Assembly: GCF_026672425.1 (NCBI RefSeq)
Contig: NZ_JAPPRC010000003.1
Span: 1,284,501 to 1,348,500, forward strand
From: Pannonibacter sp. SL95
GTDB lineage: Bacteria > Pseudomonadota > Alphaproteobacteria > Rhizobiales > Stappiaceae
Direction of reading: 5' to 3'
DNA length: 64,000 nucleotides
Below are positions 18,269 to 26,308 of the stretch, piece by piece; within the stretch, counting starts at the first letter, position 1; each line of letters starts with the position of its first letter. The translations under genes were made by a program, and so were the position numbers. The notes below the pieces were generated by a model. The model did no database searches and had not been told where the DNA came from. It saw nothing but the letters and a program-made list of their open reading frames with translations.

Positions 18269-18294
18269 AAAGGCGGGGCTTTCGCCCCGCCTTT
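18269..18294 (-). terminator. Terminator of flagellin copy 3
   Basis: The same 11-bp stem AAAGGCGGGGC / GCCCCGCCTTT as at 16410, with the same downstream sequence up to the stop codon of the gene. The shared 3' end marks a recent duplication or conversion. Confidence 0.85.
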
Positions 18295-18331
18295 GCGGTG
18301 AGTGTCAGGTTGTGAGTCGCGCGACTGATTC

Positions 18332-19849
18332 TTAGAAGAGCGACAGGACTGTCTGATCCGCCTGCGACGCGAAGGACAGGGATGTGGAGGCCAGCTGCTG
18401 CCGGGTCTGCAGGGCGAGGAGGTTTGCACCTTCCATGTTGGTGTCGGCGAGGGTCAGCTTGCCGGCGCCTTCCTGCAGCGTGTTCATCATCTTCTTCGTG
18501 TAGTCCTGTCGGATTTCCACGGTCGACAGGTTGGTACCGAATTCGGACGCCTGCGAGCGCAGGTTCGACAGGGCGTTGTTCAGCCGGTCGATGACCTTGT
18601 TGATGGCCTCGTCGGTTGCAAAGCCGGATTCCTGCTGGGCCACAACGTTCACACCATCGGTGTCGGCGGTAAAGGCGGCCGCGGCAAAGTCCTTGTTGTC
18701 GCTCTTCAGCGTCAGCGAGACATCACTTTCGATGGTGATCTTGCCGGTGCCGGTGTTGAACGAGGCGTTGACGCCGTTGAAGTCCTTGATGAAGTCGGTC
18801 AGGTCCTCAACCGTGGTGGTCTTGCCGACTTCCAGCGAACCCAGTTCGTAACCGTTGCCGTCTTCCAGGGTCAGCGTGTCGCCAACGTTGAAGGAGCCGG
18901 AGTTCACCAGCAGCTGGCTGGCTGCGGTGTAGTTGGCAGCGGTGACGGTCGCGAGATCAGCCGGAGCCGGAGTTGCCGCACCGCCGTCGGTGTTGCGCAG
19001 GTAGACGTTGTCGTTCGAGGTGATCGTCAGGGTGCCGGTCTTTTCGTCGAACTCGGCGCGAACACCTGCGGCCTTGTTGATCTCGTCGACGACGTTCTGA
19101 ACGGTCGTGCCAGCACCGATGGTAATTGCGTTGGTGCCGGAGACGATCGAACCGCCGCCGGAGGCTGCTGTGCGCAGCTGCAGCACGTCGCCGGTGTCAA
19201 GGCTGGTCGCGTCCGAGATCAGCGAGCCCGACGTCAGGGTGTTGCCGGAGGTGTTGGTGAAGGTGATCGTGGCCTTGCCGCCCTCGATCTGCAGCGAGGA
19301 CGCACCGCCCTTGGCTTCCTTCAGGTCGGTCAGGTTCAGGCCTTCCGACAGGGTGGTGTCGGTGTAGTCGACCGCGGTGACCGTCAGCTTGGAGGTCGCA
19401 TCTTCGTTGAAGATGGCGGTCAGGTCGTTGCCTTCGCCGCCGAGGAGATTCTTGCCCTTGTAGGACGAATCCTTGGCGACGTCTTCGATCTGCTTCAGCA
19501 GGTCATTGTACTGCTTGGCGTACTGGGCGCGCTCGTACTGGCTCTGGGTCTGCAGAGCCTGGTTGCCCTTCGCCTTGGCGGTTTCAACCAGCTTGGTGAT
19601 CGAGGTGATGCCCTGATCCGCTGCCTTCATCGTCTGCACCACCTGGCCCATGTCGTCGAGCAGGGTGCCAAGGTCGTTTGCCCGGTTGTTCAGGCCCGAA
19701 GCGGTGAAGAAGGAGTTCGGATTGTCGAGCGCCGAGTTGACCTTCTTGCCGGTCGCCAGCTTGTTCTGGACATTCGACATCATGTCAGCAGTGCTCTGCA
19801 GGGTCAGCAGGTTCTGCCGTACGGCAGCCGACAGGGTGATATCAGCCAT
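18332..19849 (-). CDS. Flagellin (copy 3)
   Basis: A 505-residue flagellin starting MADITLSAAVRQNLLTLQ. The start at 19849 has AAAGGGAC 6 nt upstream; an earlier ATG is ignored because other copies begin at this position. Near-identity with copy 2 includes the middle domain that is normally the most variable part of flagellin. Differences cluster near D1 and the outer edges, for example SNVQNKLATGKKV versus SGVQNKLATGKKV. The leader has a hairpin at 19883-19899. Confidence 0.95.
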   Translation of the reverse strand: MADITLSAAVRQNLLTLQSTADMMSNVQNKLATGKKVNSALDNPNSFFTASGLNNRANDLGTLLDDMGQVVQTMKAADQGITSITKLVETAKAKGNQALQTQSQYERAQYAKQYNDLLKQIEDVAKDSSYKGKNLLGGEGNDLTAIFNEDATSKLTVTAVDYTDTTLSEGLNLTDLKEAKGGASSLQIEGGKATITFTNTSGNTLTSGSLISDATSLDTGDVLQLRTAASGGGSIVSGTNAITIGAGTTVQNVVDEINKAAGVRAEFDEKTGTLTITSNDNVYLRNTDGGAATPAPADLATVTAANYTAASQLLVNSGSFNVGDTLTLEDGNGYELGSLEVGKTTTVEDLTDFIKDFNGVNASFNTGTGKITIESDVSLTLKSDNKDFAAAAFTADTDGVNVVAQQESGFATDEAINKVIDRLNNALSNLRSQASEFGTNLSTVEIRQDYTKKMMNTLQEGAGKLTLADTNMEGANLLALQTRQQLASTSLSFASQADQTVLSLF

Positions 19850-19882
19850 TACTAGTCCCTTTCCTGGGTCCATCACGTCCCG

Positions 19883-19899
19883 CCGCTCTTCCTGAGCGG
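19883..19899 (-). promoter_or_regulatory. Leader hairpin of flagellin copy 3
   Basis: A 6-bp stem CCGCTC / GAGCGG with loop AGGAA on the minus strand, 34-50 nt before the start codon, plus a CCC/GGG hairpin with loop AGGAAA over the ribosome site (19857-19868). Confidence 0.6.
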
Positions 19900-20064
19900 G
19901 TATGGGTTCATCATGATTTGGTAACCCTAATCAAAGGTAAACGGCTGCAATTTTAAGGTTAACTGAGTGTAAACGATGTAAGTGAAAGTCTTAATTCCAA
20001 AAAATCATTCTTAATGAAGTGTAAATTAACGTGAACTCACCGTGAGCAGCTGGCCTTGAAACGC

Positions 20065-20093
20065 AAAACGGCGGGCCAGGGGCCCGCCGTTTT
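20065..20093 (-). terminator. Terminator of flagellin copy 4
   Basis: A 13-bp stem AAAACGGCGGGCC / GGCCCGCCGTTTT with a 3-nt loop, just past the stop codon at 20115. Confidence 0.85.
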
Positions 20094-20114
20094 CTGTGAT
20101 TGAAGCTTGTTTGA

Positions 20115-21275
20115 TCAGAACAGACGCAGCACGTTCTGGTCGGCCTGCGAAGCCAGCGACAGGGCCGTGGAGGCCAGGGACTGCTGGGTCTGCAGGGCCA
20201 GAAGGTTTGCACCTTCCTGGTTGGTGTCGGCGAGGGTCAGCTTGCCGGCGCCTTCTTCCAGGGTGTTGATCATCGCCTTGGTGAAGTCCTGGCGGTTCTG
20301 CACGATCGACAGGTTGGTACCGAAGGTCGAGGCCTGGGCACGCAGCGTGTCCTGGGCACCCTTCAGCTTCTTCAGGGCAGCGTCGATGTCGCTGTCCTTG
20401 GCAAAGCCGGATTCGGCCGAGTTGTTGGTCGTGCGGTCAGCGAAGGAGCCGACGGCCGAAGACGACGACTTCATCGTCAGCTTGAACTCGGAGGTCACCG
20501 TCATGGTGTTGGTGGCCAGCGATGCGGTGACGCCATCGGTGTCGTCGAGGAACTTCTCCAGATCGCCGACAGTCGTGGTGGCCTTGACTTCCATCTTGCC
20601 GATTTCAGCGCCGTTGGTGTCGGTCAGGCTGATCACGTCGCCGGCAGCGAACTCGCTGTCGGAGGTCAGCAGGCTGCCGCCGGTGAGGGCGGTGGTGGCT
20701 GTGCCGTTGGTCAACGTGATGGTCGTGGTGCCGCTGGTGCCGGTCGCCAGATCGGACAGGTTCAGGCCGGTGGTCGAGGTCGTGTCGGTGAAGTTAACGG
20801 CGGAAATGTCGAGCTTCGACGAGCCGTTTTCGTTGAACGTCACCTTCAGGTCGTTACCGGTGCCGCCGAGCAGGTTCTTGCCCTTGTAGCCGGAGTCCTT
20901 GGCAACAGACTCGATCTGAGTCATCAGCTCGTTGAACTCTTTGGCAAACTGCGCACGCTGGGTCTGGCTCGACGTCTGGGCAGCCTGGTTGGCCTTGGCC
21001 TTGGCGGCGTCGACGAGACCGGAGATCGAGGTGATCCCCTTGTCGGCGGCCTTCAGGGTCTGAACGGTCTGACCCATGTCATCGAGCAGGGTGCCAAGGT
21101 CGCTCGAGCGGTTTTCCAGGCCCTTCGCAGTGAAGAAAGAATTCGGGTTGTCGAGCGCCGAATTGACCTTCTTACCGGTGGAGAGTTTTTCCTGGACGCG
21201 GCTCATCATCTCAGAAGTGGACTGAAGAGCGTTAAGGTTCGATCGAACAGAGCTCGAAATGGTGATTCCAGCCAT
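20115..21275 (-). CDS. Flagellin (copy 4)
   Basis: A 386-residue flagellin, the shorter type. The N-terminus MAGITISSSVRSNLNALQST and the C-terminus SLASTALSLASQADQNVLRLF are conserved D0/D1. It is nearly identical to copy 5 across the protein, so the two form a second recent pair. The leader carries two clear hairpins: AACCC-AGGAA-GGGTT at 21310-21324 and TATTCC-CAGGAA-GGAATA at 21281-21298; the second spans the ribosome site. Confidence 0.95.
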   Translation of the reverse strand: MAGITISSSVRSNLNALQSTSEMMSRVQEKLSTGKKVNSALDNPNSFFTAKGLENRSSDLGTLLDDMGQTVQTLKAADKGITSISGLVDAAKAKANQAAQTSSQTQRAQFAKEFNELMTQIESVAKDSGYKGKNLLGGTGNDLKVTFNENGSSKLDISAVNFTDTTSTTGLNLSDLATGTSGTTTITLTNGTATTALTGGSLLTSDSEFAAGDVISLTDTNGAEIGKMEVKATTTVGDLEKFLDDTDGVTASLATNTMTVTSEFKLTMKSSSSAVGSFADRTTNNSAESGFAKDSDIDAALKKLKGAQDTLRAQASTFGTNLSIVQNRQDFTKAMINTLEEGAGKLTLADTNQEGANLLALQTQQSLASTALSLASQADQNVLRLF

Positions 21276-21280
21276 CGTTT

Positions 21281-21324
21281 TATTCCTTCCTGGGAATACG
21301 TTTTATTCAAACCCTTCCTGGGTT
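21281..21324 (-). promoter_or_regulatory. Tandem leader hairpins of flagellin copy 4
   Basis: Two hairpins on the minus strand. The proximal one (21281-21298, 6-bp stem, loop CAGGAA) contains the ribosome-binding AGGAAGGA. The distal one (21310-21324, 5-bp stem, loop AGGAA) lies 35-49 nt before the start codon. Different stems with the same loop favour an RNA element. Confidence 0.62.
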
Positions 21325-21470
21325 CGACAGCTGAAAGCCTGCGCTTTAAATGGAAATGAGGTGTAAAAGAACTTGGTTAGCGTTATTTAACCTTAACAGC
21401 GACTGAAGTTATTCGAGTGGCGATTTGCATTTTGCTTGTGCGCCAGAGGCTTGTGGGGGAGGCAAAAAGT

Positions 21471-21499
21471 AAAGCGGCGGACCGATGGCCCGCCGCTTT
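21471..21499 (-). terminator. Terminator of flagellin copy 5
   Basis: A 10-bp stem AAAGCGGCGG / CCGCCGCTTT, loop of 9 nt, downstream of the stop codon at 21539. Confidence 0.8.
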
Positions 21500-21538
21500 C
21501 CGCGTCTTGTTGTCCGACGCTCTCCCTGTGTAACGAAT

Positions 21539-22699
21539 TCAGAACAGACGCAGCACGTTCTGGTCGGCGGACGCCGCCAGCGAGAGGGCCGTGGAGGCCA
21601 GAGACTGCTGGGTCTGGAGCGCGAGAAGGTTCGCGCCTTCCTGGTTGGTGTCGGCGAGGGTCAGCTTGCCGACGCCTTCTTCCAGGGTGTTGATCATCGC
21701 CTTGGTGAAGTCCTGACGGTTCTGCACGATCGACAGGTTGGTACCGAAGGTCGAGGCCTGGGAACGCAGCGTGTCCTGTGCGCTCTTCAGCTTCTTCAGC
21801 GCCGCATCGATGTCGGTGTCCTTGGCAAAGCCCGATTCTGCCGAGTTGTTGGTCGTGCGGTCAGCGAAGGAGCCGACGGCCGAAGACGACGACTTCATCG
21901 TCAGCTTGAACTCGGAGGTCACCGTCATGGTGTTGGTGGCCAGCGACGCACTGACGCCATCGGTGTCGTCGAGGAACTTTTCCAGATCGCCGACAGTCGT
22001 GGTGGCCTTGACTTCCATCTTGCCGATTTCGGTGCCGTTGGTGTCCGTCAGGCTGATCACGTCGCCGGCAGCGAACTCGCTGTCGGAAGTCAGCAGGCTG
22101 CCGCCGGTGAGGGCGGTGGTGGCCGTGCCGTTGGTCAGCGTGATGGTCGTGGTGCCGCTGGTGCCAGACGCGAGATCCGAGAGGTTCAGGCCCGTGGTCG
22201 AGGTCGTGTCGGTGAAGTTGACCGCGGAAATGTCGAGCTTCGAGGTGCCGGTTTCGTTGAAGGTCACCGAAAGGTCGTTACCGGTGCCGCCGAGCAGGTT
22301 CTTGCCCTTGTAGCCGGAGTCCTTGGCAACAGACTCGATCTGGCCCATCAGTTCGTTGAACTCTTTGGCGTACTGCGCACGCTGGGTCTGGCTCGACGTC
22401 TGGGAAGCCTGGTTCGCCTTGGCCTTGGCGGCGTCGACGAGACCGGAGATCGAGGTGATCCCCTTGTCGGCGGCCTTCAGGGTCTGGACGGTCTGGCCCA
22501 TGTCATCAAGAAGAGTGCCGAGGTCACCGGCGCGGTTCGAAAGACCCTGCGCGGTGAAGAAAGAATTCGGGTTGTCCAGAGCAGAGTTGACCTTCTTGCC
22601 CGTGGAGAGCTTCTCCTGGACCTTGCTCATCATCTGCGACGTGGACTGAAGAGCGGAGAGGTTCGTTCTCACTGCGCTCGAAAGTGTAACACCTGCCAT
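21539..22699 (-). CDS. Flagellin (copy 5)
   Basis: A 386-residue flagellin starting MAGVTLSSAVRTNLSALQST, nearly identical to copy 4. It has the conserved ends and a short central part. It is the last of five consecutive, same-strand flagellin genes, each with its own leader, and copies 2-5 each followed by a clear terminator, so they are probably separate transcripts. No convincing sigma-54 or sigma-70 promoter could be picked out upstream. Confidence 0.95.
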   Translation of the reverse strand: MAGVTLSSAVRTNLSALQSTSQMMSKVQEKLSTGKKVNSALDNPNSFFTAQGLSNRAGDLGTLLDDMGQTVQTLKAADKGITSISGLVDAAKAKANQASQTSSQTQRAQYAKEFNELMGQIESVAKDSGYKGKNLLGGTGNDLSVTFNETGTSKLDISAVNFTDTTSTTGLNLSDLASGTSGTTTITLTNGTATTALTGGSLLTSDSEFAAGDVISLTDTNGTEIGKMEVKATTTVGDLEKFLDDTDGVSASLATNTMTVTSEFKLTMKSSSSAVGSFADRTTNNSAESGFAKDTDIDAALKKLKSAQDTLRSQASTFGTNLSIVQNRQDFTKAMINTLEEGVGKLTLADTNQEGANLLALQTQQSLASTALSLAASADQNVLRLF

Positions 22700-22725
22700 T
22701 TTTTTGTTCCTTCTGGTTTGCGCCT

Positions 22726-22744
22726 GTCATCCTTTCTGAATGAC
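22726..22744 (-). promoter_or_regulatory. Leader hairpin of flagellin copy 5
   Basis: In RNA sense a 7-bp stem GUCAUUC / GGAUGAC (one G-U pair) with loop AGAAA, 27-45 nt before the start codon. It is the weakest match of the four in the loop, but it keeps the position with a different stem. The rest of the gap to 22935 is AT-rich with no gene seen. Confidence 0.5.
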
Positions 22745-22935
22745 GCTGGAACAATGGCGGCAAAGAGCTGTATTACTTGTAAATTGATATGGTTTCTCGA
22801 ATTTAAGTTTAAATAGAAGTAAATTTAACGAATTTACTACTGAGGATTTACCTTAAGATTATTGGTAAACGCATGTTTTCCTCTTGAGGAATCTCAAGGC
22901 AGGCCAAGGCCTGAAGGGCCGTCACGGCGTAAACG

Positions 22936-22970
22936 AAAAGACCCTCGCGCAGGATGCGGAGGGTCTTTTT
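22936..22970 (-). terminator. Terminator of the flaG-like gene
   Basis: An 11-bp perfect stem AAAAGACCCTC / GAGGGTCTTTT with a 12-nt loop, ending in a T-run on the minus strand, just after the stop codon at 23001. Confidence 0.85.
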
Positions 22971-23000
22971 CGTCACCAGTGTGTTTGGTCTTGTGCCGGG

Positions 23001-23390
23001 TCAGACGGTTCTGACGACGCTCGCCGGGCGCTGCTGTACGTCCTGGACGTCGGCGGAGCGCGCATAAGCGCGCAACTTGCGCAGTGTCTCGCTGGGAACC
23101 TGCGTGACCACTTCACCGGAGTCCCGGTCCATCGCCACATAGATCAGAGACTGGCTTTCCGGATCGAGCCGGTTCTTGCGCACGAGGTCGCGAAGCTGCT
23201 GGCCAGCCACAGGGGCAGGGTTGCGCTCCTCGTTGGCGGGACGCTGCTCGGCACTCTCGGACGACGGTGTGACGGTCCGGGAGATCTCGTTGTCAGTTTT
23301 CGTTGCGGGCTCGTTGCGTTGCGCTACCCGCGTTTCCGGTGTGATTGCCGTGTAGGACGGCAACGGCGACCGGATCACTCCTGTGTCCAT
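23001..23390 (-). CDS. FlaG-family protein
   Basis: A 129-residue protein. The N-terminal 60 residues are polar and probably disordered; the C-terminal half carries the FlaG pattern SLIYVAMDRDSGEVVTQVPS followed by LRKLRAY. FlaG-family proteins affect filament length or flagellin export, but their mechanism is unclear. It lies between the flagellin block and the flgN-like gene, 128 bp from the latter, and has its own terminator. Assignment rests on the short motif. Confidence 0.65.
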   Translation of the reverse strand: MDTGVIRSPLPSYTAITPETRVAQRNEPATKTDNEISRTVTPSSESAEQRPANEERNPAPVAGQQLRDLVRKNRLDPESQSLIYVAMDRDSGEVVTQVPSETLRKLRAYARSADVQDVQQRPASVVRTV

Positions 23391-23518
23391 GGCAGCCTCC
23401 TCGGGATGTCCAATCCTAGACCCGATGCTACTTCCTCACGTTACGGCAAGGACGTGAATCGGTCGTTAACGGAAAGGTTAGACTTGTCCCGAAGTGCTGA
23501 TTTTGTGATTCGTCCGAC

Positions 23519-24010
23519 TCAGAGCGACCGATTGACCGCGATGCCTTCCGCCGGGCGTGCCGCAACAGGGGCCGCGCCGCCTGGCCCATAAGTGGTGGTG
23601 CGCTGCTTGGCGCCGACCGCACGGGCGACCGTGCTGACGATGCTGTTGGTCACTTCACGCGCCGTGGCCAGAACCGCGAGATTGATGCGCAGGACTGGCT
23701 GGAATTCGGCGTGCTGACGGCGCAGGCCCTGGACGGCCGCTGGCGCAAGATTACCGAGCGCGACGGAGTGCTCCTTCGCGTAGAGCACGCCCTGGGTATA
23801 ATGGTGGATCAGGACAGCCTTCTCGCCCTGCAGCTCGCCTGCCGCGCGCAGCTGACCTTCTCGAACGAGTTCCGTTTCCTGCTCGACGACTTCCAGCAGC
23901 CGCTCCATGGTCCGGCGCACGGCATTGCAGAAATTCTCTGCTTCCTGACGGCTGACCGGCCGCTCGATGGAGAAGGGAAGGGTGGACGGGGCTTCAGCCT
24001 GTTCAATCAC
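23519..24010 (-). CDS. FlgN-like flagellar export chaperone
   Basis: A 163-residue, mostly helical protein with the pattern of FlgN-type chaperones (FCNAVRRTMERLLEVVEQET at residues 27-46). FlgN escorts FlgK and FlgL to the export gate. The start is a GTG at 24010 overlapping the flgJ stop by 4 bp (GTGA), showing coupling within flgI-flgJ-flgN. Helical chaperones of this type diverge quickly, so the assignment relies on size, helix content and position. Confidence 0.65.
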   Translation of the reverse strand: MIEQAEAPSTLPFSIERPVSRQEAENFCNAVRRTMERLLEVVEQETELVREGQLRAAGELQGEKAVLIHHYTQGVLYAKEHSVALGNLAPAAVQGLRRQHAEFQPVLRINLAVLATAREVTNSIVSTVARAVGAKQRTTTYGPGGAAPVAARPAEGIAVNRSL

Positions 24011-24321
24011 TGGGAGTTCTCCTGAAGGGCCAGCAGTTCGCGTTCGACCGAGGCGGCAATGCCGATGCCGCCTCGGGCTGCGATGTTCTTTGCAAATTCG
24101 TCGATGAGCAGACCTTGCCAGGTCTCGGAACCCTGACCACCGCCCCAGGCGCCGCCCTCCTCGATGCCGGTGAACATCGATTGCAGCATGGTGTTGAGGA
24201 ACACGGCCTCGTAGGAGCGCGCAGCTTCCTTGACCTTCGCGTTCACGCCAGACCCGGCCGCAGCCAATGTAGACGCCGAAAGGGACCGCAGGGTCGGAAT
24301 GGGATCGTTGCCGGTGTACAT
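24007..24321 (-). CDS. FlgJ-like rod-binding protein (CheL type)
   Basis: A 104-residue protein corresponding to the N-terminal rod-binding domain of FlgJ only (KEAARSYEAVFLNTMLQSMF, then LIDEFAKNIAARGGIGIA). It lacks the C-terminal peptidoglycan hydrolase domain found in enterobacteria. In alphaproteobacteria this short form is often called CheL. It is expected to act in the periplasm as a rod scaffold or cap. The start overlaps the flgI stop by one base and the stop overlaps flgN by 4 bp. Confidence 0.88.
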   Translation of the reverse strand: MYTGNDPIPTLRSLSASTLAAAGSGVNAKVKEAARSYEAVFLNTMLQSMFTGIEEGGAWGGGQGSETWQGLLIDEFAKNIAARGGIGIAASVERELLALQENSQ

Positions 24322-25454
24322 CAGAGCGCCTCGATCTCAGCCTGCATTGCGCCGGCTGCCTTGATGGCCTGAAGGATGGAAATCATGTCGCGCGGGCCGA
24401 TGCCGAGCGCATTCAGCCCGTTGACCAGTTCCTGAAGCGTCACGGTTTCCTTCAGGATGGCGAGCTTCTTGTCGGAGTCCGTGTCGACGGTGACGTCGGA
24501 CCGGGGCACCACCGCTGTCTCGCCATTGGCGAAGGGCAGGGGCTGCGACACCTCGGGACTTTCGGCGATCGTCACGGTCAGGTTGCCTTGGGCCACGGCG
24601 ACGGTCGACACCTTGACGTTCTGTCCCATGACGATGATGCCGGAGTTCTCGTCGATCACGACGCGCGCGGGCATGTCCGGCTCGATGATCAGCTGTTCGA
24701 TGTCCGTCAGCAGGTCGACGATGTTGCCGTTGTAATCCCTGGGGACGTCGATCCGAACGGTCGCCGGGTCCATCGGTTCGGCGGTCGGCATGCCGATCAG
24801 CTCATTGATGGCAAGCGCGACGCGGCGCGACGTGGTCAGATCCGGGTTGCGCAGGGCAAGGCGAACCGTTGTAAGTCCGGCCAGCTTGAACTCGACCTCG
24901 CGCTCGACAAGCGCGCCATTGGCGATGCGCCCGGACGTCGGAACACCGCGCACGACGGCCGCGGCGTCGGCCTGGGCGGAGAAGCCGGCGATGGCGACCG
25001 AGCCCTGTGCGATGGCGTAAACCTCGCCGTCAGCGCCCATCAGCGGCGTGACCAGAAGCGTGCCGCCCTGCAGGCTGTCGGAATCGCCAAGGGCGCTGAC
25101 ATTGACGTCAATCCGCGTGCCCTGCGTGGTGAAGGGCGGCAGATTTGCCGTGACCATGACGGCCGCGACATTGTTGGTGTTGAGATCAACGCCGCGGGTG
25201 TTGACGCCGAGGCGCTCCAGCATGGCCTGCAGACTTTGCCGGGTGAACGGCGCGTTTCGCAGGGAGTCGCCGGTGCCGTTCAGGCCGACCACAAGGCCAT
25301 ACCCGATCAGCTGGTTGTCGCGAATGCCTTCGAAATCCGAGATGTCCTTGATGCGCGAGGCCGCGCTTGCTGCGGAGGCGAGGCACGCCAGCAGGACGAA
25401 AACGGCGCCGAAGCGGAACAGGTTGGCAGACGTCATTCGGGTCAATCCGGACAT
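24321..25454 (-). CDS. flgI: Flagellar P-ring protein FlgI
   Basis: A 377-residue P-ring subunit with a Sec signal (FGAVFVLLACLASAASA) and the family opening SRIKDISDFEGIRDNQLIGY-GLVVGLNGTGD. It assembles around the rod in the peptidoglycan layer. The start at 25454 has AGGGGGTGG 8 nt upstream, but a sigma-54 promoter at 25473-25488 would put the transcript start close to or inside that ribosome site; the ATG at 25436 is a good alternative and still leaves a full signal peptide. It leads the flgI-flgJ-flgN unit. Confidence 0.93.
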   Translation of the reverse strand: MSGLTRMTSANLFRFGAVFVLLACLASAASAASRIKDISDFEGIRDNQLIGYGLVVGLNGTGDSLRNAPFTRQSLQAMLERLGVNTRGVDLNTNNVAAVMVTANLPPFTTQGTRIDVNVSALGDSDSLQGGTLLVTPLMGADGEVYAIAQGSVAIAGFSAQADAAAVVRGVPTSGRIANGALVEREVEFKLAGLTTVRLALRNPDLTTSRRVALAINELIGMPTAEPMDPATVRIDVPRDYNGNIVDLLTDIEQLIIEPDMPARVVIDENSGIIVMGQNVKVSTVAVAQGNLTVTIAESPEVSQPLPFANGETAVVPRSDVTVDTDSDKKLAILKETVTLQELVNGLNALGIGPRDMISILQAIKAAGAMQAEIEAL

Positions 25455-25472
25455 GAGTTTTGCCACCCCCTA

Positions 25473-25488
25473 TGCGAGAGGCGTGCCA
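25473..25488 (-). promoter_or_regulatory. Sigma-54 promoter of flgI
   Basis: On the minus strand TGGCACG-N4-TCGCA with exactly 10 bp between GG and GC. One mismatch to consensus in the -12 element. It predicts transcription starting near 25462. Confidence 0.72.
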
Positions 25489-25598
25489 CATTCTGCGCCT
25501 GTGTCCGGCCGATGTCTTAAGCGCTTGTCAATGTTGGTTAATTTTCTGCAAATGCAGGAGTTGTGCATCCGGCCGGGGATAGTCTGTCCTGGCTTTCG

Positions 25599-25613
25599 CG
25601 GCAAAAGTTGCCG
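25599..25613. promoter_or_regulatory. Palindrome CGGCA-N5-TGCCG between flgI and fliX
   Basis: A perfect 15-bp inverted repeat (CGGCA AAAGT TGCCG). It is about 110 bp upstream of the flgI sigma-54 promoter and about 125 bp before the fliX start, so it could serve either gene. Confidence 0.65.
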
Positions 25614-25736
25614 GGGCAGGGGGGATGCCGTAGTCTTGGGGGGAAGAAATTGACGGGTGGCTGCACGGCGGATCGCTTTGGCTGTGGCACGGTCCGGTCC
25701 CTTGCTCCAAAACACAACTTCCTGAAGGGCGGCGTC

Positions 25737-26156
25737 ATGCGCATCACGGGCAATACACCCATCTCGACTGTTCAGGGCAAGGGCGGCAAGAAGCGCGTAG
25801 GCGGCGGCGGGGACGGGTTTTTCCTGTCGTCCGAAGGCGAGGCAACCTCGGCTTCCACGACGAGCTCGGCTTCGGCGCTCGGCGGAATCGACGCGCTCCT
25901 CGCGCTGCAGGAGATGGAGGTCGCGCCCGATGACCGCGACATTGCCAGCCGGCGCGGTCATTCTCTGCTGGATGCTCTGGATGCACTCAAGGCAGATCTG
26001 CTGGGTGGCCTCGTTCCGGATGCGCGCCTGGAAGACATGGTCAGCGTGCTCAAGGACCGGACGCCCAGTGGTGACGAAGGTCTCGACAGCGTCATCGACG
26101 AGATCGAACTTCGTGTCCGGGTTGAGCTTGCCAAGCTTGGCAAATTCCCCGAGTGA
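25737..26156 (+). CDS. fliX: Flagellar assembly regulator FliX
   Basis: A 139-residue protein of the FliX family, starting MRITGNTP with a Gly/Ser-rich N-terminal third and a helical C-terminal half (LDALDALKADLLGG, then VIDEIELRVRVELAKLGK). In Caulobacter FliX links early flagellar assembly to the activity of the sigma-54 activator FlbD. The ATG at 25737 (GAAGGGCGGCGTC upstream) is preferred over in-frame codons further up, because the family begins MRI. It is divergent from flgI with a palindromic site between them. Its presence predicts an flbD gene elsewhere. Confidence 0.9.
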   Translation: MRITGNTPISTVQGKGGKKRVGGGGDGFFLSSEGEATSASTTSSASALGGIDALLALQEMEVAPDDRDIASRRGHSLLDALDALKADLLGGLVPDARLEDMVSVLKDRTPSGDEGLDSVIDEIELRVRVELAKLGKFPE

Positions 26157-26308
26157 GCCGGCAAAGCATGGGGCCTTGTGGACCCTCGTGAATCTTAACC
26201 TTTTGAAATCAAACCGGAAACCGTTAACATTTTTTTGAGGAATAGCCGTTGTACCCGCTGCCGACGAGGGATATATTGCGCCCGTCCTAACGGTAACCGG
26301 AGTTTTCG

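Noticed and set aside
16410-18294. Duplicated hairpins at 16410 and 18269 as a CRISPR or mobile element
   Set aside because: They are the terminators of two duplicated flagellin genes; there are no spacers, direct-repeat ends or transposase.
22745-22935. Sigma-54 promoter for flagellin copy 5
   Set aside because: No GG-N10-GC element in the right orientation was found; the AT-rich stretches are not specific enough to call a promoter.
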